The notes: generated from the sequence alone by a model not told the origin. Counted from the stretch's first letter, positions 1 through 9,464 are shown. The stretch is 25,422 nucleotides of DNA from Saccoglossus kowalevskii (GCF_000003605.2 NW_003132197.1:1-25422), one strand, 5' to 3'. Numbers and translations: made by a program.

Positions 1-345
1 TATTGGTCCATGAATGATTACTTTGATACAATAATAGCACCTTCTTAATCGTAATTAAATAAATTCACCATTAAAATAACATTATTATTGAAACAATATC
101 GAATTTTGGTCGAATAATTTTTGATTATATCATTATATAATTGAAATTCTCATTTGTTTCGTGGACGGCTTACTGGTCAGCTTTAAAGGTGAAAAAATGA
201 GCAATTTAGAGGATTTCTGATTAAGTAAAGTAAAATTTATATGATTACTAATCAAATCTGTGTTAGAGTTTATGTAAATGTTTTATATTCGGATGAGATT
301 TGTATTGGAACTGAATTCTATATGTTTGATATAGAACATAAAATG

Positions 346-542
346 AAGGACGGTGGTCGTCGACCTGCGCATGTGCGACATTTGTGTTGATAAACATTGA
401 TTTTCCCCAAATCCAATGTGCCTTTTTAATGAAAATCACAATTATGAGGTTTGGCCTGGCCACGGCTTCCACTAATTATCGCCGCTAACTCCTTTGATAC
501 CTTCCAATCACCTAAAAAATACCTAATTAAAGCTTGGTAACG
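346..542 (-). repeat. Inverted-repeat arm (right arm; left partner outside window)
   Basis: Same sequence as the right arms at 9268-9464 and 18194-18390. Its inverted partner would lie upstream of the window start. It contains the conserved block whose complement reads AATGTCGCACATGCGCA. Confidence 0.75.
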
Positions 543-2128
543 TCGTTGGTCTGGAAAACATTCAAAGTCGCCATCTTTGCTCATACGAGACCCATATATC
601 TCGAGTATGCGTGGGCGACGACTACCGCCCTTTGAGTAAAATAATTTGAGTAACTTATTTCCTAATTTTAGAAAAAAATATTTTGAGGGACAGGCTGGTA
701 AAATTATGAAACATCAAATACGAATGAAAAATCTGGTTGAACCAGTGGTGACGTGATTTTATTACAACTGTGTGTAGTACTAGGTCTATATTTGATGAGC
801 AATCGTAAAATATTTGTTGAAGTATATCGACCTCACATAATTGTTCAACATGAGCTTTGACAAAAAGTTCCTTTCCTTGGAATATGTCACTGCAGATCTC
901 GATCTTTATTAATGAAATGAAATTGGGTTTAGCATTTTCACGCCAGACATGGATTATATTGTTTTAGATTATGTCCTTTTCAAACTCAAATTATGTTTAA
1001 TATGATGTGAAAATTCCCATTGAAATAAGTGTTGATGGTGTTTTCACTCGGTGGGGACGCAATATATCTCCTGGATAATTTCAATACTGAGCTGACGAAT
1101 ACGCCCAGAATAGATATTCATTTTATAAAACATATCAGTGGTAATTGTCGCCAGATTTCGTCAGAAATACTATAGTACTTTCGTCCTGCTACCCTATACA
1201 TAAACGTACGCTTGCATACAATCGAATTCAACGTATCAATTGTAATAAAATATCCAGAATACAAAACAAGAACGTTACTAAATACAAATCCCAGTCAGTT
1301 TCGTAAAGCAATCCAAATCATAATATGGCTACACCTGACAAACGTTACAAAAAATCAGATACATTCTGATAACAATAACAATATTGCTAGCATATAAACG
1401 AATAAAATTATGATTAATTGTTATGCACGGCTCATGTACCGGTGTTGTGACTACTACCACACCCACTTGTACAGTTTAAATATGTTAAATAACTCTAGAT
1501 ACAAAGTTGCAAAATATAAAAAAATATTACATGGAATAGTTGAGACGTACTGGCATAGACGATTGAATGCAATTGTCCCGTCAGACACGGGTGACACATG
1601 AGTTGTTACATCCGTATATCCTAAGATGCACAGTCGAATTGCATGCCCTGTAAACTAGACATGCTACATGGAAAATGCGCGTATTTAGAAATATGACAAT
1701 GTTTACAAATTAAAGATGAGATTATTCACGAAATGTTACATATATATATATTCTAAAAGCTTGTGAGAAAAAATGCAACAATTTACAAATTAAATTATTT
1801 CAAACATGTTACTGAATTAAGCGCTAGAGTTTAATCTGTCTGCCAACAAACAATAGCAGAATGATTTATTCTATTTTAATGTAAAACTAGAAATATACTT
1901 TAACAGAACAAAAATCAAACTTCTAATCGGATTATACATCACATGGAATGCAGCAATAAAAATAGAAGCATGTAGATTGTCGTAAAGATCTCAATCGCAA
2001 TGTAAAAAGTATAGTTTTGTGATTGGTAAACTGACGTCCAGATTCAGAAGAACATGCAATAGAGGTAACATCATTTTTTTTATAAATCCAGTGTGGTGGT
2101 TGTCCCTTGGCACATATAACATCATAGA
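543..2128. other. Noncoding flank 3' of ST1
   Basis: I see no gene here. The stretch holds a copy of the 16-base motif GCGACGACTACCGCCC at 615-630 and a short (TA)n run near 1740. Up to about 1311 it is essentially identical to unit 2; after that it becomes several percent divergent and carries indels. Short open frames on both strands lack conserved structure. A minus-strand frame ending near 1900 that is open in the other units is interrupted by TGA in this one. Confidence 0.6.
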
Positions 2129-2144
2129 TTTATTTTGAATCAAC

Positions 2145-2154
2145 TTTATTTATT
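2145..2154 (-). terminator. Poly(A) signal of ST1 (AATAAATAAA)
   Basis: On the minus strand two overlapping AATAAA hexamers lie about 70 nt past the ST1 stop codon, with another at 2129-2134. The spacing suits a short 3' UTR. Confidence 0.6.
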
Positions 2155-2222
2155 GGATTAAATTACATCAGTTAAAACACTTAGCAGCAAACGAACTGAA
2201 ATACATCGAAATACCATGAAAC

Positions 2223-3047
2223 TTACAATTTGTTGTCTGCCATTTCCATATACAGCGGCATGATATGATCAATGTACTGTTTTACTTCTTTTGGTAACTC
2301 ATCTATGTTTATGTGAGATTGAGCTAGAGGCTGAAAGCAACTGCTTTCAATCGCGGTTTTGAAATACATTTCCACAAAGTGTGGATTTTTCATACGTTCA
2401 GGAAAATGGTGTATATTTCCTGGTTTCCAATTTAAGAAGTTCTCACTAAATGAAAGACCTGTTGCTAAGCAATACGTTTGTAACGTTTTTCTTGGATTTC
2501 TTATCAAATCATCTGATTCTACGATTATTGCTGGTAGATTTAATTCATTTGTGACATACTTATACAATTTGTAATTTTCTTCAAAGCGATGAACCTCAAT
2601 GACACATTTTACTGCATCTCCGACACCATATCCCACACGGCTGCATTCCGAAATAGCACACTTGTACGAGGACATGACGGATGCCTTTGGATCACGAATA
2701 AGGAATGTGTGAATATAACCCGTGGGTAGGTATTTATAGTTTTTTCTTCCTCCAAGACACCCTGCGTTATCTTTCATGAAGATGGCACTCTTTTCTGGAC
2801 ACGACGTTTTCTCTAATCTATCTTTCACTTCTTGGTATGTGTATCCAGGAACTGGAGGACCCCTACTGTAATCCTCAGGACACTTTCTTTCCTCCCCTTC
2901 ACAATAAGCCATAACAAATTGTTCATGGAAAACTTTAATTGAAGGTTCTCCTGCAATTGCTAATTCAAATGCAGTTGATCTTGACCTGCCATGTGCCCAT
3001 AACGCCACACGCAGAGATGGCGCTATATCGCAAAAACGAGCTGCCAT
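2223..3047 (-). CDS. ST1: PAPS-type sulfotransferase-like protein, 274 aa
   Basis: Predicted cytosolic P-loop sulfotransferase. The 5'-phosphosulfate-binding loop is LWAHGRSRSTAF at residues 16-27, and the 3'-phosphate-binding segment is FLIRDPKASVMSS at 115-127. HEQF at 41-44, KDN at 92-94, VESDDL at 176-181 and FLNWKPG at 204-210 match the invertebrate/plant/bacterial group that also includes the N-terminal domain of plant branched-chain-aminotransferase-like proteins (family knowledge). There is no signal peptide or membrane segment. The start is the ATG at 3047, with A at -3 and G at +4; the upstream GTG is not a plausible eukaryotic start. A splice acceptor (TTCCATTACAG) precedes the exon, which begins at 3093. 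The C-terminus is NKL. It differs from ST2 at 27 residues. The acceptor substrate is unknown. The upstream promoter and first exon seen for ST3/ST4 are absent here. Confidence 0.85.
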   Translation of the reverse strand: MAARFCDIAPSLRVALWAHGRSRSTAFELAIAGEPSIKVFHEQFVMAYCEGEERKCPEDYSRGPPVPGYTYQEVKDRLEKTSCPEKSAIFMKDNAGCLGGRKNYKYLPTGYIHTFLIRDPKASVMSSYKCAISECSRVGYGVGDAVKCVIEVHRFEENYKLYKYVTNELNLPAIIVESDDLIRNPRKTLQTYCLATGLSFSENFLNWKPGNIHHFPERMKNPHFVEMYFKTAIESSCFQPLAQSHINIDELPKEVKQYIDHIMPLYMEMADNKL

Positions 3048-3384
3048 TGTCACTCTATGTACAATAAACGTCCACCTACTAGCAACTGAAAGTCTGTAAT
3101 GGAAAAGAGAACAATAAATTAGAATCCCATTGCTGGCATTTCTGTCAATTACAAAACATTGTTGGTTTATTTTAAAACATATATTTATGTAATATGGTAG
3201 ACAATTTATGTATGCATATTAGTATTTAATTGTTTCGAATCCATCTAAATTGAATGATGGTTGGATTCACTGATATGATGATTATAATACAATAAAACTA
3301 TAACATTATCAAACGTGTTAAACATCTCACTAAAAATCGACGATTGTGGGGTACGTTATAATAGTGGCATCTCAAGTCCATGGG

Positions 3385-3386
<2 letters not shown>

Positions 3387-3452
<66 letters not shown>
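3387..3452. repeat. (AAT)22 microsatellite
   Basis: Uninterrupted AAT array, 22 units here against 9 in unit 2. Read on the minus strand it is an ATT tail following a short GC-richer segment, as an (ATT)n-tailed retroelement on that strand would look (inference). Confidence 0.95.
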
Positions 3453-3999
3453 TGTTAGTATACACCTGTCACCATAACGGCATAAGTTACATTTATATTG
3501 GCGATCCTCTCCGTTAGTAGCACGGTCGAGAGAATATTTTCTGTCCAGCGCATCATATTCAGTTATTTTTTATGTTTATGATAGCTATTGTGTTGGTTTT
3601 ATAAAAATCAAAACAACCGATAAAGTTATGAAAAAATCGATAATATGAAAAAAAAACACACGTAAAAACGATGTCTGGCCGCCTATGATTGAGCACTGTA
3701 ATCATGTTATCAATTTATGTTGATTTGCTTGATAAGCTAATTTGTTCCATATCACAACAAACAATTGTTTTTGTTCAAAACGTGATATGTGACCTTTAAA
3801 CTTGACGGAGTGCAGAGCACTGTCGTGTCTACACCCCCTTGTCAATGTACCAGCAACATTCTCGTAAGCCACGGCACCTGAACCAACCAAGTATGTCAGA
3901 GCAGAACTATATAATGAGTTGCGTATACTCGAGTAAGCTACGTTTATTTATTTTTTGGAGGATGATATTAATAGATATTCAAAACGTGGTTCAGTTATT
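3453..3999. other. Unassigned spacer between (AAT)n and LINE fragment
   Basis: No recognisable gene. A minus-strand 62-codon open frame (3702-3890) begins with ATG and is kept in unit 2, but it matches nothing I know. A minus-strand TATAAAA (3597-3603) is a weak candidate for a replacement ST1 promoter. No LINE endonuclease domain could be found here. Confidence 0.4.
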
Positions 4000-4216
4000 C
4001 TGAGAGAAAAATGCTACAGTCTCAAGAGGAAATACAAATGACTAATAATAAAGAAAAAGAATTTTAAAAATGATATATTAAACAAGCTCGAAAGTTTTAG
4101 CAAATCAAACCCCGGTGAGTACTGAAATCTATTAGGAGAGCTAAAAGACACCAAAATAAACAATGTCTCTGATAATGTTGACAGGCAAACCTGGTTTGAA
4201 TGGCTTAGGAATGTCA
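4000..4216 (+). pseudogene. LINE ORF2 fragment: linker between endonuclease and reverse transcriptase
   Basis: In one frame the sequence reads LNKLESFSKSNPGEY, then a stop, then NLLGELKDTKI and later DRQTWFEWLRNV. This is the pattern of the region N-terminal to reverse transcriptase in animal non-LTR elements (SNPKxYW...LK...WxxYF). The expected Trp after GEY is TGA. The apurinic endonuclease domain expected upstream is missing, so the copy is 5'-truncated. The fragment continues at about 5153 after the nested insert. Confidence 0.7.
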
Positions 4217-5152
4217 CAGTGTAAGGCCTGTATATCGCAATTGAGAGGGCCACCAACAGAACTCACACTCAGGGGGTTCTTTCACTGCTAGTATGTGGTA
4301 GACAAGACTATTGTACTGGAAATGAAATACACATACATCAAAATATCAAGTTAAAGCTCCTGGCTTAATACCTCTCAAAATAATTACAAGAAAGCACAGA
4401 CAAATACAATGAATAAAGTCATTAAAATAGTGGATTGCTTGGGGAAGTGTGCATTGGTTCCAGGATGTATTATTGGACGACAGTCAATGGCTTCTGCAAC
4501 ACAACAACGGAGAAATACAGGAGTCTGGCTTGCAGAGGAATGCAGGTATTCTGCAGGGCACCGCTGAAAGCAGGAGATCACAGAGCAGTTCATACAAGTC
4601 TCACAGAATGATGGCTGTAGCCTGTAATATCGTATCGTAGCAGAACACACAGGAAAGCAAGTTGAAGTGACGGACACCAAGTTGAAATGATCGACCCAAA
4701 CTGTCTTTAGTCTGTCCAATGTATAGGCAGTGACACCACCTGGGTTTTTACATGAGCCAACCAGAATGTAATCTTGCTAGCAGCTGTGTCACGTAGATCA
4801 CAAACATCCTTTGTTATTCAAATAACAGCACACCTGGTAGATTCCAATTCTCCTTCCAAAGTTGTAAACACCCTTTGTTATGTAAATTACAAGCACACCT
4901 GGTAGAACCCACTGTCCTACCAGAGTTGAAACAAGTATGACCTGTCAATCACCTTTATGACAGTTATCACAATACACACCGTTTCCTCCCATGATTCCAT
5001 GCACTCTTCCATTTGCAGAGTTTGAGGTAGTATGACAAAAACATAAAAAAAGGGATGCTGACAAGGAACATGAGTAAAACAAGTAATAAAATGAGCAAAA
5101 ACCCATAGCAGCTGCAACTTAAAAAAATCATGAATCAGTCTCTCTACCAAAA
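4217..5152. mobile_element. Unidentified ~0.94-kb insert splitting the LINE
   Basis: The LINE reading stops after WFEWLRNV and resumes as LDKHISQLEIQ, leaving about 0.94 kb of unrelated DNA. I found no convincing terminal inverted repeat, target-site duplication or known protein. It contains a two-copy 64-bp repeat. A minus-strand 111-codon open frame (4384-4719) is present in both units but is unrecognised. It may be a nonautonomous element or captured DNA. The end positions are estimates. Confidence 0.5.
4801..4928. repeat. Two-copy 64-bp tandem repeat
   Basis: 4801-4864 and 4865-4928 align end to end without gaps. Both contain CCTTTGTTAT and GCACACCTGGTAGA and end in GAGTTG or AAGTTG. Unit 2 has the same pair. 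Confidence 0.8.
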
Positions 5153-7182
5153 GACAACTTAGACAAGCACATCTCACAATTAGAAATCCAAATGCTATAA
5201 CTAAACTAAAAAAAAGCTACAGACGCAGATAAAATTACCAATGAAATAATCAAGGCCAACAGGAACCCATTAGTAAAACCATTACATAAACTATTCAAAG
5301 TAATCCTGCAGAGTGGATACATACTTAATTTAGGAATGAACCCCCTATTTTCAAAAAAAGGAGACAAAGCAAATCCAAACAATTACAGAGGCATCACACT
5401 TCTTAATAGTATCAGTAAACTTTTCACCTTCATTCTTAAACAACGGCTTTTGAAACGACAAAAGGAAAACAACACAATTATCAGAAAACAAATAGGATGC
5501 ATGCCAAACTGTAGCACCAAAGACCATTTATTTGTCCTCAAACAACTAACCACAAAATACCTAAGATTTTGTTTGCTTATTTCATTGACTTCCAGAAAGC
5601 CTTTGATTCCATGTGGTAGGCGCACATGGAGAAGTGGTGGTATTACAGGTAAATTCTACAACATCATAAAATCCATTTATCTGAACTCAACAGGATGTGT
5701 TAAACTTAAACAGGGTGTAACAGAGTTTTACAATTACTAGAGGCATTAGACAGGGGGGTGGACTCAGCCCACTTCTTTGTAATATCTATGTAAATGACAT
5801 CCAAACATCATTAGACTTGGCTCGTAATGACCCGCCAGTTCAAGTCTCTTAAACACAACTCTCCCATGTCTGCTATATGCAGAAGACCTTGTAGTGTTAT
5901 CCCAATCACTTACCGGCTTACAAAATGCCATAAATGCTCTTGAAACTTACTGTCAGAAATGAAACTCAATATTAAATCAAAATCTTCATGTTTAGTAGGT
6001 CAAGAAAATTACAGGACAAATTCAAATTCTATGTTGATGGGAAAGAACTTGAAAATACAAAAACCAACACATACCTCGGCATTAAACTACAGGAATCAGG
6101 TAAATTCACCAGAGCACAAGAATACCTCAGTGCTAGAAGAATGAAGGCATGTTTCAAAATGAAACAAATGCTAATTTCACATAAACTAATTCCAATCAAA
6201 ACATACTTAAAAATGTTTGATGCAATTGTAAAGCCAATTATGCTTTACTGCAGTGAAATTTGGATCAGCGAGAACATCAACGATTCGCATCTTATGGCAA
6301 ATCTGTCTACACCAATGGAAACAGTACAAATACATTTCTGCAAATACCTTCTAAAAGTAAACAGCAAAGCAAGATATTTGGCAAGCATACTAGAGTTGGG
6401 AAGATATCCACTCCTAGCAACAAGTATAAAATATATGATCAAATATTGGATCAAAATAAATAATTCTAACCCAAATTTGCATGTACATGAAGCTTACAAT
6501 CTTGGAATACATCTTTATAAAAAAAGCAAAAGACAACTGGGTAACAGACATAAAACAAATTTTAGAAAATTTAAATATGGGAAATATTTGGGAAAACCAT
6601 AAATCTCTTGATGACAAACAAATCACCGAAATGGTAACGCGCAAACTAGAACAATCCTTTAAAATACATAGCACAGAAACATGATGACAATAAAGGTAAA
6701 GCCATAAAAACAAGTTACGAACCTATATAAAATTAAAACAGAATTTGCATATGAAAAATACCTCACCACAATCAAAAATCCAAATCATAGAACTGCTATG
6801 ACAAAAATCAGAAGAAGTGCTCATACTCAATTTTCTTCTCAATTGTATTCTATACAAGGAGGAACGAGAAATCATGATCAAGAATATTAAATACAATAAA
6901 AACAACTTGAGAACGAATGATGAACACCTTACAGATATACTAAAAAGTAAAAATGACAAAACAATCATTGAGCTAAGAAAATTCATTCACACTTGTTTCA
7001 AAATACGACAAGAAAATATCCAAAAATGCCAGATGCCTCAACCAACTACCACCAAATATATTTTTTCATTTTTTTTATTTACATTCAAATGTTTGTGATT
7101 GTCTTGTGTTTTTGTTGTCTTTTTCGGTTACTTTATTGTACTTTCAACTAAGTTCCCACCCTGGGATACGGTTTCAGTAAAG
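5153..7182 (+). pseudogene. LINE ORF2 remnant: reverse transcriptase, C-terminal region and 3' UTR
   Basis: A decayed non-LTR retrotransposon read across several frames. In order: LDKHISQLEIQ; KATDADKITNEIIKA; a pre-motif-A block with KKGDKANPNNYRGITLLNS (from 5336); motif A FIDFQKAFDSMW (5581-5616), in a different frame; motif B RGIRQGGGLSP (about 5740-5775), where the usual RQGD is RQGG; and motif C YAED (5876-5887) in place of YADD. After it come GKELENTKTNTYLGIKLQESG, the LGRYPLLATSIKYMIKYW block (within 5988-6602) and TIIELRKFIHTCFKIR (about 6970-7010). The Cys-rich zinc motif expected before that block is lacking. The 3' UTR ends in CCCACCCTGGGATACGG and an ATT tail. It is not functional. 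The clade is not assigned, though an I/Nimb-like group is possible. Confidence 0.85.

Positions 7183-7276
<94 letters not shown>
7183..7276. repeat. (ATT)31 tail of the LINE
   Basis: Pure ATT array directly after the LINE 3' UTR, 31 units against about 26 in unit 2. Trinucleotide 3' tails are normal for several LINE clades. The poly-isoleucine open frame across it is an artefact. Confidence 0.9.
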
Positions 7277-8052
7277 GTCTGTGTCAGCCGGTCGCACACG
7301 TCTACGGACACAGGTGTCAATCACTCAGGGCCGTACGGCGGCGAGTAAATGAACAAACATATATATCATTGTGTCAAATATAGTGTTTACTCATGAAAAA
7401 TTCAGTGTACATACAGTTTTTACAATTATTCAGATTCCAGACACGTAAACATTGACCTTAATTAGATGCAAGTGAACTCTTGTTTTACTGGTTTTATCGA
7501 ATTGCCAATATACTGGTATAATAAAATAGCAATAAAACCATCACTGAAGGCGGGTATTCCACTCGATATGGCACAATCACTCAATATATGTCGGGTTTAT
7601 TGCTTGAACACAGTGTGGTGGGTTAGTTACTTTCCTAGAAAGGGCGGCTTATTGTTTAATTACAATTCCGGGTTTCAATGCCAATTTGCCATGATTGTAA
7701 ATTTGTGATTGAGGTCTGTACAACACGTATGAATAGATAAATCGGTTGCCATAGCCTGATTTGGATGACACTATGATCACTTTCACATAGGTTATATATA
7801 TTAAATCACATAAACTGCAAGTACAGATCTTACCTTTTTCCCGTCTGTCGACTGGTGAGTATGACCCGAGCATCAACACGCAAACAATAGCGAAAATAAT
7901 TAATTTCAATCCATTTTATACTTATAGTGACTTAAACCGATTTATAAACATGAGTTAATGCGCATGGTAGGCAAGACTGAAATGTATAATTATGTCCATG
8001 GTGAATGCGCTTCACTCGACCACTTAAAGGGCGCCGCGCATGAGCGCGAGAG
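7277..8052. other. Noncoding flank downstream of the LINE
   Basis: Unit-specific DNA kept in unit 2 and, from about 7446 on, in diverged form at 25063-25422. I see no complete gene. It holds a small hairpin (CTGTGTC / GACACAG near 7279-7315) and the exon-like minus-strand segment at 7834-7909, annotated separately. Confidence 0.5.
7834..7909 (-). pseudogene. Possible relic exon encoding a signal-peptide-like sequence
   Basis: The minus strand reads LKLIIFAIVCVLMLGSYSPV then DRREKG, a Lys followed by a hydrophobic core and a polar stretch. It is followed directly by a consensus splice donor (GTAAGA, 7833-7828). There is no in-frame ATG before the hydrophobic core; the ATG eight bases upstream (AAAATGG) is out of frame and reaches TGA at once. 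Unit 2 has an extra A just before the donor, which changes the splice phase. It may be a broken first exon of a secreted-protein gene, or chance. No second exon was found. Confidence 0.25.
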
Positions 8053-8220
8053 AGATTACCATGCTTTAACGAACAAGTGGCCGGCGGTAATTAGTGCAAG
8101 TGGCGCCAAGGGCACAACTCGTACTCGTGATTTTATTAGAAAAGCGCATTGGATTGGAAAATGAATGTTTATCAACAAATACAAATGTCGCACATGCGCG
8201 GCGCGACGACTACCGCCCGT
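8053..8220 (+). repeat. Inverted-repeat arm (left), unit 1/2 junction
   Basis: Imperfect complement of 9268-9464. Shared blocks include GGTAATTAGTG/GATAATTAGTG, GCGCATTGGA/GGCACATTGGA, AATGTTTATCAAC and ATGTCGCACATGCGC. This copy lacks about 31 bp that the corresponding arm of unit 2 retains (16966-16997). Confidence 0.75.
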
Positions 8221-9267
8221 CACATGTATACAGCATTAGGGGTTTCAGCCAATTTATACACTATGAAAATTAATTAACATATTTTCATGAAGTAACGGTT
8301 CGATTTCACCCCAACTATGTTTTTGAAGGCACCATTTTAATTTAAATAATTATAGGTATTCTTTTTTGTTTTTTACATCGTAATGTGAACAATGGAATTT
8401 GATGAAGATTACTTGTGTACATGTGTACTGAAATACCCCCACTATATAAACCCACTGCAGAGTTCTATCTTTGGAAATCATGTGGTTTTTAATCTATTTT
8501 TGTGCTGAAACGCTGGAATGGAAAACCTAAAGCTTGTAAGATTGTTATTTTTTCAGTTTGCAGGCAAATGTGTATGTTTTTTATTTCTAAATATTGGTGT
8601 TTTGTGTACGTGTCCTCTACTATTGTAATATGTACGTTGTGTACATCAAATTGTACTTACCTTAAAATATTTAAAAGGTCACATTTTAATAGGACAATTT
8701 TGCATCTAATAAAACTATGATCCAGAAATTTTCGTACATTTTTTACATTATCCCCTGTTATCATTTAGATGTATTGTTCTTACACTAATGAATATTGATT
8801 TTGTAATATATATCCATACAACTCAGTTCCTGTGTGTTGACTCTTTTTTTTTCTGTTTTGTGGGAATATATAGTGATTTCAATTATTGCACTACCAAAAA
8901 TAATAGGATATTGGAGAATTTTATTGGTCCATGAAATGATTACTTTGATACAATAATAGCACCTTCTTAATCGTAATTAAATAAATTCACCATTAAAATA
9001 ACATTATTATTGAAACAATATCGAATTTTGGTCGAATAATTTTTGATTATATCATTATATAATTGAAATTCTCATTTGTTTCGTGGACGGCTTACTGGTC
9101 AGCTTTAAAGGTGAAAAAATGAGCAATTTAGAGGATTTCTGATTAAGTAAAGTAAAATTTATATGATTACTAATCAAATCTGTGTTAGAGTTTATGTAAA
9201 TGTTTTATATTCGGATGAGATTTGTATTGGAACTGAATTCTATATGTTTGATATAGAACATAAAATG
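8221..9267. other. AT-rich spacer between inverted-repeat arms (unit 1/2 junction)
   Basis: About 1 kb without a gene I can support. It contains a plus-strand TATA box (8443-8450) and short open frames without good starts. The chosen repeat phase boundary (8921/8922) falls inside it. Confidence 0.5.
8443..8450 (+). promoter_or_regulatory. TATA box candidate (TATATAAA)
   Basis: TATATAAACCC with a GC-richer surround in AT-rich DNA. The expected start site is about 30 bp downstream, near 8474. The first ATG, at 8480, opens only a 16-codon frame in unit 1 (13 in unit 2), with a GTAAGA donor-like site soon after. It is conserved in unit 2. No product is supported. Confidence 0.3.
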
Positions 9268-9464
9268 AAGGACGGTGGTCGTCGACCTGCGCATGTGCGA
9301 CATTTGTGTTGATAAACATTGATTTTCCCCAAATCCAATGTGCTTTTTTAATGAAAATCACAATTATGAGGTTTGGCCTGGCCACGGCTTCCACTAATTA
9401 TCGCCGCTAACTCCTTTGATACCTTCCAATCACCTAAAAAATACCTAATTAAAGCTTGGTAACG
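9268..9464 (-). repeat. Inverted-repeat arm (right), unit 1/2 junction
   Basis: Pairs with 8053-8220 across a spacer of about 1.05 kb. A further direct copy of GCGACGACTACCGCCC lies outside this arm at 9537-9552. Confidence 0.75.

Larger units (their letters stand above)
1..8921. repeat. Tandem segmental repeat, unit 1 (8.9 kb)
   Basis: The sequence beginning at base 1 restarts at 8922 in the same order and orientation. The first ~1.3 kb of the two copies differ at only about two positions (a one-base indel near 13 and c/t near 421). The unit contains ST1, the LINE block and both trinucleotide tracts. Base 1 is an arbitrary phase of the repeat, because the window cuts into the array. The microsatellite lengths and the ST coding sequences differ between units, so this is not a simple assembly echo. 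Confidence 0.95.

Noticed and set aside
263-472. 69-codon minus-strand frame repeated in all three units (also 9185-9394, 18111-18320), with a related frame in the left arm (17023-17274).
   Set aside because: It starts at GTG, not ATG. The similarity follows from the inverted repeat, and indels between the arms break the frame, so coding is not supported.
2193-2229. A GTAAGT at the ST1 stop codon followed 31 nt later by TTTCAG, suggesting a spliced C-terminus.
   Set aside because: The intron would be only 31 nt, too short for ordinary animal splicing, and the predicted new C-termini are not conserved among the four genes.
2359-2574. Plus-strand open frames antisense to the sulfotransferases (also 19994-20200 and 21994-22200).
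   Set aside because: They are shadows of the minus-strand coding sequence and lack family features.
3048-3053. A start two codons upstream of the chosen ATG for ST1 (and the same for ST2 at 12013-12018).
   Set aside because: The codon is GTG, which is not a normal eukaryotic initiator. The ATG two codons later has a good context and is shared by all four genes.
4384-4719. 111-codon minus-strand frame with ATG inside the LINE insert, conserved in unit 2.
   Set aside because: No recognisable domain. Conservation is explained by the recent duplication, so it is not called as a gene.
7099-7383. Open frame encoding a long poly-isoleucine run (also 16011-16241).
   Set aside because: It is only the translation of the (ATT)n tail of the LINE.
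8299-8315. GGTTCGATTTCACCCC resembling a tRNA or SINE B box.
   Set aside because: No A box at the right spacing and no cloverleaf could be drawn. The unit 2 copy has GATTCGA.
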